A DNA stretch of 37,569 bases from Prevotellaceae bacterium (GCA_031274595.1 JAISPX010000160.1:1-37569); one strand, 5' to 3'; counted from the stretch's first letter, positions 24,617 to 33,581 are shown. The notes: generated from the sequence alone by a model not told the origin. Numbers and translations: made by a program.

Positions 24617-25806
24617 TGTTAACGTGGAAATTATTAAAAAAGAATTTGAGCGTTCCTCAACTTGTAGGTTACGTTTTTGCAGGTTTTGTAGGACTTACGA
24701 TAATTTTGTTCGGTATTCAGTTTTATGCCGATACCAGACCGCTTTACAGTTCAAACGACAGTTTTCTTAATCCCGATTTTTTGGTGATAAACAAAAAAGT
24801 TTCGGTATTATCCAATTTATCGTCATCGATGATAACATTCAACGAAAAAGACGTTGACGATATAAAAAAACAGCCTTTTGTAAAGAAAACAGGATTTTTT
24901 ACATCAAGCAAATTCGGTATCCGCGCATCGGCTTCATCGTCAACTTTTGGCGGATTTTATACCGAAATGTTTTTTGAATCCGTTCCCGACGAATTTATTG
25001 ATGTGCAAAGCGAAGACTGGACTTGGAGCGAAGAACAAAATTATATTCCAATAATTATCCCGCGAACTTATCTCACTCTCTACAATTTTGGATTTGCGCA
25101 AACACAAGGATTACCGCAGATTTCGGAAAATATCGTTGAAAAAATAAATTTAAAAGTAACCGTTTACGGAAACGGCAAAACCAAAATTTTTGATGCCCGC
25201 ATAGTCGGTTTTTCCGATAAACTGAATACAATACTTGCGCCCGAATCATTTTTGAAATGGGCAAATGTTGAATTTGGCAGCGAAAGCGCGCCAAATCCGT
25301 CCCGTATTCTTGTTGAAACCTACAATCCAAGCGACCCGCTGATTGCAAAATATTTCGGAGAAAAAAATTACGAAATTGCCGATTACAGAGGAAATACAGG
25401 AAAAGCCGCATATTTTTTGCGTTTGGTAATAATTTCCGTCTTAATAATCGGCTTAATCATTACGCTTTTGGCAATATCGCTAATGTTGCTGAGCATAAGT
25501 TTGCTCATATACAAAAACAAAGAAAAACTCGAAAATTTAATATTGCTCGGATATTCGCGTGCGGTTGTTGCAAAACCTTATCAGATATTAGGTTTATCGC
25601 TTACTGCATTTATATTTACGCTTGCGTTTATAGTTGTGTTAATTATCCGAAATTTTTATATCAAAAAAATTTCTGTTTTGTTTGATAATCCTGAGATTGA
25701 ATCGAACATAATATTCACATTTTCGATAGGTTTTGCAATTCTTTTAATCGTATGCGCCGTAAATGCATTGTGGATACGCAAAAAAGTAAACGAAACGGCA
25801 AAATAA
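24613..25806 (+). CDS. FtsX/MacB-like ABC transporter permease
   Basis: 397 residues. Topology fits the type VII ABC (MacB/FtsX/LolCE) class: an N-terminal membrane helix (about 16-37, LVGYVFAGFVGLTIILFGI), a periplasmic domain of about 220 residues, then three membrane helices in the last third (LVIISVLIIGLIITLLAISLM; YQILGLSLTAFIFTLAFIVVLI; IIFTFSIGFAILLIVCAVNALWI). The segment before the penultimate helix (KLENLILLGYSRAVVAKPYQI) is the coupling region common to FtsX-like domains. The start codon overlaps the ATPase stop, so expression is coupled. The substrate is unknown; the preceding DUF4836 lipoprotein makes lipoprotein or envelope handling a reasonable guess. Confidence 0.85.
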   Translation: MMLTWKLLKKNLSVPQLVGYVFAGFVGLTIILFGIQFYADTRPLYSSNDSFLNPDFLVINKKVSVLSNLSSSMITFNEKDVDDIKKQPFVKKTGFFTSSKFGIRASASSSTFGGFYTEMFFESVPDEFIDVQSEDWTWSEEQNYIPIIIPRTYLTLYNFGFAQTQGLPQISENIVEKINLKVTVYGNGKTKIFDARIVGFSDKLNTILAPESFLKWANVEFGSESAPNPSRILVETYNPSDPLIAKYFGEKNYEIADYRGNTGKAAYFLRLVIISVLIIGLIITLLAISLMLLSISLLIYKNKEKLENLILLGYSRAVVAKPYQILGLSLTAFIFTLAFIVVLIIRNFYIKKISVLFDNPEIESNIIFTFSIGFAILLIVCAVNALWIRKKVNETAK

Positions 25807-25872
25807 AAGGCATAATAGCCATGAGAACTACAAAGTAATCTACATGCAATAGAACATTTAACTGTAAAAATT

Positions 25873-26766
25873 ATGAACATTTTAGATGAAATAAAAAAAT
25901 CAATTTTAGATGAAGGCGTAATCACCGAGAAAAAAGTAATCATGCTGCGAGAAGCATTGTATGACGATGGCGGCATAACCAAAGAGAAAGCTAATATTCT
26001 GTTTGAATTAAAAAATGCCTTTGAAAACAATAGTAATCATGCAAGCTGGGAAACGCTTTTTATAGATTCAATCACAAATTTTCTTTTGGAAGATGACGAT
26101 TCGCCCGGCTCTATTGATGACGATGAGGCTCAATGGTTGCGGGCAAAAATTCAACGAGATGGCAGGCTGAGCAGAATAGACAAAGCATTGCTTGAAAATC
26201 TGAAAAAGCAATCTATCAATTTCCCCGAAATATTGCATTACAAAAATCGGCATGTACTATTTTTTGAAACAGTATTGTACAGTTCGCGCTTTGTTACGTT
26301 TCTGGCGGTAATAGGTTCATTGCTGGCATCGGTTGCTCTTTTTGTTTTGAGTACCATTAGAGTCGCCGAAGGTTTAATTGATTCCGTAAAAGCCATAACA
26401 ACTTCCGAAAATGGCGCTATAGAACATGTGATTGCAAAATTTGTGTCGGCTATTGATGGCTATCTGTTTTCGACTGTGCTGTTTATTTTTGGCATGGGAA
26501 TATACGAATTGTTCATCAGCAAAATAGATGTGGTAAGCAAAAGAAAAGACTCGCGCCCTAACTGGTTGATGATTGGGAGTATTGATGATTTGAAATCATC
26601 TTTGGGAAAAGTTATTTTGATGATTTTAATCGTTTCGTTTTTTGAACATTCATTAAACATGAAATATGAAAATATCAGCGATCTTCTGCTTTTGGGAGTA
26701 GGCATTATACTTATTTCGGCTGCATTATTCTTAACGCATGTTCATATAAAACATAAAGAGAAATAA
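25873..26766 (+). CDS. TerB-like domain fused to UPF0114 (YqhA-like) membrane protein
   Basis: 297 residues. Residues 1-115 resemble TerB-like tellurite-resistance domains: two helical repeats with ITEKKVIMLREALYDDGGIT and DDDEAQWLRAKIQRDGRLSRID, each a DG-containing helix pair. Residues 125-297 match UPF0114: membrane helices at about 140-162, 196-215, 245-258 and 271-290, with the family-like GYLFSTVLFIFGMGIYELFISKID and VSFFEHSL. UPF0114 proteins usually stand alone at about 160-180 residues, so this is a fusion with an N-terminal cytoplasmic sensor-like domain. It lies 66 bases after the permease on the same strand and may be part of that transcript. The function of both families is poorly known. 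Confidence 0.8.
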   Translation: MNILDEIKKSILDEGVITEKKVIMLREALYDDGGITKEKANILFELKNAFENNSNHASWETLFIDSITNFLLEDDDSPGSIDDDEAQWLRAKIQRDGRLSRIDKALLENLKKQSINFPEILHYKNRHVLFFETVLYSSRFVTFLAVIGSLLASVALFVLSTIRVAEGLIDSVKAITTSENGAIEHVIAKFVSAIDGYLFSTVLFIFGMGIYELFISKIDVVSKRKDSRPNWLMIGSIDDLKSSLGKVILMILIVSFFEHSLNMKYENISDLLLLGVGIILISAALFLTHVHIKHKEK

Positions 26767-26769
26767 GAA

Positions 26770-26794
26770 TTTTGTTCAATTATATTGAGCAAAA
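26770..26794. terminator. Bidirectional terminator between convergent genes
   Basis: TTTTGTTCAAT (26770-26780) pairs with ATTGAGCAAAA (26784-26794) with one G-T wobble and a 3-nt loop. A/T runs on both sides suit termination in both directions. It fills nearly the whole gap between the two stop codons. Confidence 0.75.
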
Positions 26795-26796
26795 AA

Positions 26797-29064
26797 TTAT
26801 TCTTCAATATGAGTTATTAAAACATTTTGCGCATTAAAATCGGCTGCCGCATCCATAATGTCAAGTAGTTGATTCCAATTTTCTAAAGGTTCGAAATTGT
26901 TTTTTAATATTTTGTTTACATGAATTGATAATTCATTATTATTAACAGACGCTTTCGATTTGAATTCGCCACAAATGTTTTCGATATTTTTGTTTAAATT
27001 TTCAACGTTTTCTACTTTATATCCTTCTGGAATTTTAACAGTAATAGTATAGTCTGATTTTCGGGCAAAACCCATATAAATATCCAAATGTCGGTTACGT
27101 TGCGCTTGATTCAATGATAGTTGATTTCCTATTAATAATCCTGCATTTAAAATGTAATTGTTACCTGCTTTTTTCAATAAATTTTCTTTGACATATTTTG
27201 TTCTATATATAAATTCTGGATTTACATGTATTATTCCTGAATTAATAACTTCATATTCAATAATTTCTTTAATATCAGCGTTGTGAAATAATTCGGCTTC
27301 TTTTTTGAAATAATCTTTTTGGTCTTTACGCGCTTTGGCAAATGCATTTTTGTAGTCGGGAATAAGTTTCTGCAAATTTTTATCCGCTTGCATCTCATCA
27401 AATAATGTTTTATTTATTCCAAGATATTTGCGTTCTTCGGCATTATAATCTTCATAGAGCAACAATACTTGCTGATACGCTTCTTTAAAATGTCCATCTA
27501 ATGTAACTTCTCGTTCTATAATCAAGTCGGATTCGTTATTGCCAACAGTAACATAAATTTTTTCAGCATATATGTTTTCATCTGCTGTAAGTTTTGGAAG
27601 TGTAGCAATATTTTTCTTTTGCCCTTTTATAATTCTTTTGATATTATCGTATTTTTCCACAGCAACTGGTAACACTTGTTCGCCTTCATATTCAAATGGA
27701 ATATGCCATGCATTAGTAAAAGGTGAATTATATACAAAAGTATTTGAGGGATTTTTTGATTGTGTGATAATGAAGTATATATCGTTATCATTAAATATTT
27801 CTTCCAATTTAGAACCATCATTAGTTGTAGTGAAACCTAATTCAAAACGTTCATTAGTTATTTGTGGCAACAGTCTCTCCAAAGAAAATAAGCAAAGAAG
27901 AGAGAAAAGATTTTTTCGACTGTTTCTTCTGCTATCAACAATTATATTATCGTTTTTGTCAATATTTCCATAACAAAAATAGCGTAAGGCATAATATGCA
28001 AATGCAGCAATATCTTCAGATGTCGCTTCGGGATGATTTTGTTTATATGTATTCAATAGTTCTTTCGTTTTCTTTACCGAATTTGAAAATAATTTTATCG
28101 TGCTTGCATAGTTATTCATGAAACAAGCCTGAGATTCGGAATCTTTAATTATTTGTTCAAATGAAATATTCTTAATCAGATTACCTTGAGATAAATCTCT
28201 TTGATATTGTACATTGTTCTTAGATTGATAAGACATTTTCATTCTAATAATTGGCAACTGTCTTAAAGGATTTATCCAAATATCATCTGTTACAATTTGC
28301 AAGTTAGATGTTTGTAAATCTAAAATAAGATTATTGGTTTCAGGATTATTAGACGAAGTAAAATCAGGCGCTCCGTTCAATACTCTGTATTCGGTAATAA
28401 TGTCTTTTCCTGTTTCGCAATGTATAGAATATGACAATACAGGAGTATCATTAAAGAATAGAAAGATATTTGACATTCCGTTTTCGCTTTCCATTTTATA
28501 TTCTTCAAAAATAAAGTAATCTAATATATCTCCAATTTGTAATCCGGAGATTGCCAATTTACGTTGTTTATCTGATTTTTTATCAATTGATAAAACTGCT
28601 TGCGAAACATCTACTTCTATTATATTTCCATCAGGTTTAATTATTCGCGCTCCAAAAACAGAGGTCAACACATCCCGAGTCAAAAGATTATTATTTTTTT
28701 TGAATTGCTGAAAATCAAATTCAGAATAATTATCCAATGCTTTTTTATCGTTTATTTTTACCATTATGCGGTCAATATTCGTATAATTTAGGTTAGAGTT
28801 CATTGAAACAAGTAAAACGGGGTTAAAACGAAGTTTATTTTTTGCTGTCACATTAATATCCGTATGCCATGCTAATATAACGCTTGAGCAAGTGTCGTAT
28901 TGAGCGGGAACGGCGTAATTTTTGAATGCGGATAAATTCCATTTCCATATTTCTTCTCTTACGGTTTTAGCCATTTTTTCGTAGCTGTCATCTGTTGCAT
29001 AAACCAAATGAGGTGTAAATAACGCTAATATTATTGATAGTAATATAATGTTAATTGATTTCAT
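26797..29064 (-). CDS. DUF3857-like exported protein with degenerate transglutaminase region
   Basis: 755 residues with an N-terminal signal sequence (INIILLSIILALFTPHLVYA) and no lipobox, so probably periplasmic. The N-terminal half has the DUF3857 pattern of strands (DVLTSVFGARIIKPDGNIIEV; SGLQIGDILDYFIFEEYKM). The middle, where relatives carry the transglutaminase Cys-His-Asp triad, reads YYALRYFCYGNIDKND followed by SRKNLFSLLCLFSLERLLP and lacks a GDCK-type Cys motif. I therefore infer it is catalytically dead. The C-terminal half is a beta-rich domain (YTITVKIPEGYKVENVENL). It lies 34 bases downstream of a second DUF3857 protein that keeps the triad, which suggests a pseudoenzyme/enzyme pair. 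The local sequence is very AT-rich. Confidence 0.7.
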   Translation of the reverse strand: MKSINIILLSIILALFTPHLVYATDDSYEKMAKTVREEIWKWNLSAFKNYAVPAQYDTCSSVILAWHTDINVTAKNKLRFNPVLLVSMNSNLNYTNIDRIMVKINDKKALDNYSEFDFQQFKKNNNLLTRDVLTSVFGARIIKPDGNIIEVDVSQAVLSIDKKSDKQRKLAISGLQIGDILDYFIFEEYKMESENGMSNIFLFFNDTPVLSYSIHCETGKDIITEYRVLNGAPDFTSSNNPETNNLILDLQTSNLQIVTDDIWINPLRQLPIIRMKMSYQSKNNVQYQRDLSQGNLIKNISFEQIIKDSESQACFMNNYASTIKLFSNSVKKTKELLNTYKQNHPEATSEDIAAFAYYALRYFCYGNIDKNDNIIVDSRRNSRKNLFSLLCLFSLERLLPQITNERFELGFTTTNDGSKLEEIFNDNDIYFIITQSKNPSNTFVYNSPFTNAWHIPFEYEGEQVLPVAVEKYDNIKRIIKGQKKNIATLPKLTADENIYAEKIYVTVGNNESDLIIEREVTLDGHFKEAYQQVLLLYEDYNAEERKYLGINKTLFDEMQADKNLQKLIPDYKNAFAKARKDQKDYFKKEAELFHNADIKEIIEYEVINSGIIHVNPEFIYRTKYVKENLLKKAGNNYILNAGLLIGNQLSLNQAQRNRHLDIYMGFARKSDYTITVKIPEGYKVENVENLNKNIENICGEFKSKASVNNNELSIHVNKILKNNFEPLENWNQLLDIMDAAADFNAQNVLITHIEE

Positions 29065-29085
29065 AATAACTAAATTTTAATTTTA

Positions 29086-29093
29086 CAAATATA
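29086..29093 (-). promoter_or_regulatory. Possible internal -7 element before the 755-residue gene
   Basis: On the minus strand this reads TATATTTG, matching TAnnTTTG, 22 bases upstream of the start at 29064. In such AT-rich DNA a chance match is possible, and co-transcription from upstream is equally likely. Confidence 0.35.
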
Positions 29094-29098
29094 ATAAT

Positions 29099-30967
29099 TT
29101 ATTTTATTTCTCGCCTTAATATTATATGTTCATTATAAATTTTTTTCAATTGTTCTATATCATTATTCCATTGTTTAAACATATTTCCGGAAATTTTAGG
29201 ATTGTTTATTGTTAGTTCTTTATTATAAAATATTTTATTGTCAGATATATGATATTGTATTTTGAAAGAATAATAACCTCTTTCTATCGAAAAGGTATCG
29301 GGTATATATTCAATTTGCATAGTATCCGGTATTTCTATTTGTATCTGATATATTATTTTAAATTTATATGGCATCCAATAATCATGTTTTCTGGTTGCGG
29401 TGTCAATTGATGAATTTATTAATTCTTTCCTGAAATCAGGATTTAAATAATATTTGTTATTTACTGCATATATTGCATTTTTGTTATCTGTTATTTTATA
29501 ATTAATTACTACCGGTTCATCTTTTCTTTGCAAATCATTAAATTGTAAATTACTTAATGTGTATTTATTATCATTAAAAATAAAATATTCCGTCAATGCA
29601 TCTGTAAGTTTATCTTTTTTTGTCGAATTAACAAAATCAAAAAAAATATGTTTACATTCTCCATCAAACAATACGTTTACATGTCCCGTTAACGCTTGAT
29701 TTATTATATTAAAATTTGATTTTATTGAGATAATATTTTGTTCTGCATTTGTTTCGGGAATGGTTTGCATAATAAAATCATCTCCGTTTTCAATCATAAT
29801 CTTTCTTCCTTGAATTGATTCGCTGTAATGGTCGAACGACATATATTTCACAGTTGCATCCAAATAATAGATATTATCGTGCAAAAACAATACGCAAACG
29901 ACATGATTTATTGCAGCAATTGTCGGAAATGAAAAGTCGTATGCAATATCGTTTGTGCCTATCCAAGCCAATCGAGCATCAAAATTCAAAGCACGCAACA
30001 AACATTTAATAAGATTTGCCATTCCTTTGCAATCGCCATATTTTTTATTTATTACTTCTTGTGGAGCATCTGGTTTATAACCTGCTATGCCTTTGACATC
30101 AGCTAAATATCGTATATTATCCTGAACCCACTCATACACAGCTTTGATTTTTTCACCATCCGAATGACAATTTGAAGTAATTTCCATTGCTAATTTGGAT
30201 ATTAAAATATCATCATTTATAACGCTTGATGTAAATTGAGTATTCCATTCATACAAATCCTGAAGAGTGCTGAAAAACTTCTCATCGATTACCTTATTTT
30301 TAGCATGATGGTTGAGAATAAGCAAATGAGGATAAATATAACTCGCAGGAGGCGTATTCTTTTCGTCGCTCCAAGTATCTAAATCTCTAATTATATATGT
30401 GTAAATGTCAGAATCTGCAGAAGCATCATATTCTATTGATTGAATTATATTTTTCCCGAAATTAAATGAAACAAACTCTGTATTCATCCAACGAGGGACA
30501 ATAATTCGGATTGTCTTTTCAGCAACATACACATTTTCATTGAACGGAATTTTATTAAAATAATGAAGGTCAGTATATGTTTTTTTTATTGCAACATTAG
30601 CAGTTTCGCCTTGTTTGTAAAATGACAATTCGAAATAACAAATTTTTTCATCTGTGTTCATTATTTCCTCTCCGAAGTAAAGTCTGTGTTCAGGTTTTGT
30701 GTATTTTCCTTTCGATTTAACGTTTACATAATCTATCTGAGTATGGTTTGCCGAGTATGCATCGAACACGGTTATTGATGTTTTAAATTGAGTACACAAA
30801 TAGTTGATTTCTTTTATTTCTTCAACTATCAGTTTTTTATTTTTTATTTTATAAGTAAATGTCTGTGTACATCCATTGATTATGATGTTGTGTTTATTTT
30901 CATCTATTGGCTTGGAAAAAACAGAGAAAACATGTAACAGGCAAATTATAAAAATTATAAACCGCAT
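29099..30967 (-). CDS. DUF3857 / transglutaminase-like exported protein
   Basis: 622 residues with a signal sequence (FIIFIICLLHVFSVFS), probably periplasmic. The N-terminal region (about 20-250) is DUF3857-like. The transglutaminase-like cysteine-protease domain has an intact triad: Cys313 in KYGDCKGMANLI, His355 in AAINHVVCV and Asp370 in YYLDAT, preceded by the typical KIKAVYEWVQDNIRYL. A C-terminal beta-rich domain (about 400-600) follows. The substrate is unknown. Relatives in Bacteroidota often occur as several neighbouring paralogs, as here. Sequence is extremely AT-rich (10 G/C in the 60 bases 29221-29280). It starts 30 bases after the serine hydrolase stop on the same strand and may share its transcript. 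Confidence 0.82.
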   Translation of the reverse strand: MRFIIFIICLLHVFSVFSKPIDENKHNIIINGCTQTFTYKIKNKKLIVEEIKEINYLCTQFKTSITVFDAYSANHTQIDYVNVKSKGKYTKPEHRLYFGEEIMNTDEKICYFELSFYKQGETANVAIKKTYTDLHYFNKIPFNENVYVAEKTIRIIVPRWMNTEFVSFNFGKNIIQSIEYDASADSDIYTYIIRDLDTWSDEKNTPPASYIYPHLLILNHHAKNKVIDEKFFSTLQDLYEWNTQFTSSVINDDILISKLAMEITSNCHSDGEKIKAVYEWVQDNIRYLADVKGIAGYKPDAPQEVINKKYGDCKGMANLIKCLLRALNFDARLAWIGTNDIAYDFSFPTIAAINHVVCVLFLHDNIYYLDATVKYMSFDHYSESIQGRKIMIENGDDFIMQTIPETNAEQNIISIKSNFNIINQALTGHVNVLFDGECKHIFFDFVNSTKKDKLTDALTEYFIFNDNKYTLSNLQFNDLQRKDEPVVINYKITDNKNAIYAVNNKYYLNPDFRKELINSSIDTATRKHDYWMPYKFKIIYQIQIEIPDTMQIEYIPDTFSIERGYYSFKIQYHISDNKIFYNKELTINNPKISGNMFKQWNNDIEQLKKIYNEHIILRREIK

Positions 30968-30997
30968 ATTATTTTAGTCTTATGTTATACATACGTA

Positions 30998-32257
30998 TCA
31001 TTTCAGCGCCTGATAAGTTACATTATGCAGTAATGTTTTCGGGTCGATGCCCGAAAAATTGGGACTGACATTTACATAAATCAAAAGTATCAATTCCTCT
31101 TGCGGGTCTATTATATAATCAGTGCCGAACATTCCGCCCCAACGCGACGAACCTGTCGAAGCAATTGAACGATGTGCATATTGTTCGCGAAAAACATCCC
31201 ATGCCATGCCAAAACCAATTTCACCGCGAAGGTCGCCAACGCCGTTACTGCGCATCATTTCAAGAGTCTTGCGTCCAAGAATACGAACTCCGTTGAACTC
31301 GCCATCGTTCAAAATCATTTGGCAAAATTTTGCATAATCTTCAATCGTTCCATTTAAACCTGCGCCTGTGCTGAAAAATTTTTGCGCTCCTTCGTAAGGA
31401 AATGTTTGATAAATCGGATGCTTGCTTCGCTGCAATTTTCCTCCTTTCGGAAATTCGTAAAGGGTAACCAATCTGTCAACTTTATCGTCTGGCAAATAAA
31501 AATAAGTATCTTTCATGCCAAGCGGGTTCAAAATACGTTCTTTTATAAATACATCAACAGATTTTCCTGAAAGTATCTCAATCAAATATCCAAGCACATC
31601 GACGCTCATACCGTAAGTGAATTTTTCGCCGGGGTCGTGAGCCAAAGGAATTTTTGCCAAACGCCGTATGGCTTCGCCAAGAGTAATATCAGCCTTTGTA
31701 TTGAGCGGAGGAATTCCGTTTTTTGCGCAGATTGCCGAAAGTTGAGTATCATAAGCCGAAATTCCCGATGTGTGCGTAATCAAATGGCGAATAGTAATAT
31801 CGCGTGAAGCGGGACGTGTTGTATATGTTGTATCTTTGGGATTGTAGGTTTCTATAACATGAGGATTTTCAAATTCGGGAATATATTTTTTTATGTTTTC
31901 ATCAAGTTGAAAACGACCTTCTTCAAAAAGCGTCATCAACGCAACAGCAGCAATGGCTTTGGTTTGCGAAGCCATGCGGAAAATATCATCTCGGCGACAT
32001 GGAATTTTTTTATCAACATCGCGCCAGCCGAAAGCCTTATAATGTATAATATTTCCTTTGTGAGCGACAAAAGTAACCGCATTCGGTAATAAACCTTGCG
32101 CTATCAATCGCTGATAAGCGCTGTCGATACGATGCAAACGGGCAGTGTCAAAAGTTTTGTAAATATCCGCTCCTTCGGTGAAATATTGCGGTTTTTGCTG
32201 AGCCGATAACAAGCAAAATATAAATGAGAAGGCAAAAAACAAAATAATTTTTTTCAT
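30998..32257 (-). CDS. Serine hydrolase of the beta-lactamase class C / esterase family
   Basis: 419 residues from the ATG at 32257. The longer frame would place 25 extra hydrophobic residues before MKKIILFFAFSFIFCLLSAQQ, a normal signal peptide. The SxxK nucleophile motif is Ser97-Gln-Thr-Lys100. The second-motif tyrosine is Tyr215 (KFTYGMSVDVLGYLIE), with Gly-Met in place of the Ala-Asn of class C beta-lactamases, as in family VIII esterases. The C-terminal motif region reads GSSRWGGMFGTDYIIDP. This pattern fits an exported carboxylesterase or D-Ala-peptide hydrolase rather than a resistance enzyme. It heads a minus-strand run with the two DUF3857 genes and is separated from fba by a terminator. 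Confidence 0.88.
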   Translation of the reverse strand: MKKIILFFAFSFIFCLLSAQQKPQYFTEGADIYKTFDTARLHRIDSAYQRLIAQGLLPNAVTFVAHKGNIIHYKAFGWRDVDKKIPCRRDDIFRMASQTKAIAAVALMTLFEEGRFQLDENIKKYIPEFENPHVIETYNPKDTTYTTRPASRDITIRHLITHTSGISAYDTQLSAICAKNGIPPLNTKADITLGEAIRRLAKIPLAHDPGEKFTYGMSVDVLGYLIEILSGKSVDVFIKERILNPLGMKDTYFYLPDDKVDRLVTLYEFPKGGKLQRSKHPIYQTFPYEGAQKFFSTGAGLNGTIEDYAKFCQMILNDGEFNGVRILGRKTLEMMRSNGVGDLRGEIGFGMAWDVFREQYAHRSIASTGSSRWGGMFGTDYIIDPQEELILLIYVNVSPNFSGIDPKTLLHNVTYQALK

Positions 32258-32336
32258 AATTCCAGTGTATTTTATAAGTACAAAATAAGCGAAAAAACTG
32301 AACAACACAAAATAAATATTGTATATATTCAAATCA

Positions 32337-32344
32337 CAAATGTA
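32337..32344 (-). promoter_or_regulatory. Possible -7 element of the serine hydrolase gene
   Basis: On the minus strand this reads TACATTTG, matching TAnnTTTG, about 80 bases upstream of the start at 32257. Confidence 0.4.
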
Positions 32345-32373
32345 ATTTCTATATTCGGCGCATTACAATTTCA

Positions 32374-32460
32374 TACCAAACCGCTATTAAAAAATGGTTA
32401 ATTATATAATGGTAAAATGGTAAATCACTTTCAATTTTATGAATTTTATAACTAAATCAA
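32374..32460 (+). repeat. Dispersed AAACCGCTATTA../ATGGTTAAT repeat, fullest copy
   Basis: Reads ACCAAACCGCTATTAAAAAA, then TGGTTAATTATATAATGG, TAAATCACTTTCAATTTTAT and GAATTTTATAACTAAATC. It combines the word seen reversed at 2971-3010 with the tail seen at 8137-8198 and 20760-20825, so it ties the family together. It lies between the serine hydrolase promoter region and the fba terminator. Confidence 0.7.
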
Positions 32461-32521
32461 AATAGTAAATAGAGAGTTTGAACGAAAAAATCATTAACCA
32501 GTTCGCAATGCAGGCAAATTG

Positions 32522-32554
32522 AAAAGCCGCACAAAATGTTTATGCGGCTTTTTT
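32522..32554. terminator. Terminator of fba
   Basis: AAAAGCCGCA (32522-32531) pairs perfectly with TGCGGCTTTT (32543-32552). Read on the minus strand it lies about 35 bases beyond the fba stop and ends in TTTT. It should separate fba from the serine hydrolase run. Confidence 0.85.
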
Positions 32555-32588
32555 ATGATTTTTTCAACTTTTTTACTTTCCTGTCATA

Positions 32589-33581
32589 TCAGGCTTTGCC
32601 TGCGCTTCCAAGCACGTTTACGCATTTATGTTTATAAAGTTCTTTAAGAGCATCGCGGGCAGGTCCTAAATATTTACGAGGGTCAAATTCGGCAGGTTTG
32701 GTGGCAAAAACTTCGCGAACAGCGGCAGTCATAGCCAAACGTCCATCGCTGTCGATATTGATTTTGCAAACAGCCGAAGTTGCCGCCTTGCGCAACTGGT
32801 CTTCGGGAATTCCTATGGCGTCTTTCAATGTGCCGCCGTATTTGTTGATAATCGCAACCTTATCTTGCGGCACCGATGACGAGCCGTGAAGAACTATCGG
32901 AAAACCCGGAATACGTTTCTCAATTTCTTCGAGAATATCAAAACGTAATGGCGGCGGCACCAATACTCCATCGGCATTGAGCGTGCATTGTTCGGGTTTG
33001 AATTTATTGGCGCCATGAGATGTTCCTATGGAAATTGCCAAAGAATCCACACCTGTTTTCTTTACAAAATCTTCAACCTGAGCAGGCTCTGTATATGTAT
33101 GATGCTCAGCCGAAACTTCATCTTCGATACCTGCCAGCACGCCGAGTTCGCCTTCTACGGTTACATCGTGAGCGTGGGCAAAGTCAACAACTTTTTTTGT
33201 AAGCGCAACATTCTCATCATACGTAAGATGAGAACCATCAATCATTACCGACGAAAAACCAGTTTCGATGCATGATTTGCAAAGTTCAAACGAGTCGCCG
33301 TGGTCTAAATGCAGCACAACAGGAATTGCATAGCCAAGTTCTTTTGCGTATTCAACAGCGCCTTGAGCCATATACCTCAAAAGGGTTTGGTTTGCATATT
33401 TGCGTGCGCCGCTCGAAACCTGCAATATTACAGGCGATTTTGTTTCAACGCAGGCGGCAATAATTGCCTGCATTTGTTCCATGTTGTTAAAATTAAATGC
33501 AGGAATGGCATATCCGCCATCAATTGCTTTTTCAAATAATTTTTTAGAATTTACTAATCCTAATTCTTTGTAAGTTACCAT
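32589..33581 (-). CDS. fba: Class II fructose-bisphosphate aldolase
   Basis: 330 residues from the ATG at 33581 (MVTYKELGLVNSKKLFEKA). The longer frame adds 22 residues (MFVLSLFFILLCNEKTHK..) and would overlap the -7 element, so it is rejected. The enzyme reversibly cleaves fructose 1,6-bisphosphate in the cytoplasm. Zinc and catalytic signatures are present: HLDHGDS at 91-97, VEGELGVLAGIEDEV, the His in SIGTSHGANKFKP, and VLHGSSSVP. It belongs to the zinc-dependent class II family. It is transcribed divergently from the PPi-type phosphofructokinase across a 140-bp gap, so two consecutive glycolytic steps share one regulatory region. Confidence 0.96.
   Translation of the reverse strand: MVTYKELGLVNSKKLFEKAIDGGYAIPAFNFNNMEQMQAIIAACVETKSPVILQVSSGARKYANQTLLRYMAQGAVEYAKELGYAIPVVLHLDHGDSFELCKSCIETGFSSVMIDGSHLTYDENVALTKKVVDFAHAHDVTVEGELGVLAGIEDEVSAEHHTYTEPAQVEDFVKKTGVDSLAISIGTSHGANKFKPEQCTLNADGVLVPPPLRFDILEEIEKRIPGFPIVLHGSSSVPQDKVAIINKYGGTLKDAIGIPEDQLRKAATSAVCKINIDSDGRLAMTAAVREVFATKPAEFDPRKYLGPARDALKELYKHKCVNVLGSAGKA

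Noticed and set aside
27572-27973. A 133-codon plus-strand open frame within the 755-residue DUF3857 gene
   Set aside because: It is antisense to a long coherent coding frame and rich in Ser/Phe/Leu, as expected of AT-rich shadows.
32258-32332. An N-terminal extension of the serine hydrolase
   Set aside because: It would put 25 hydrophobic residues ahead of a complete signal peptide starting at 32257.
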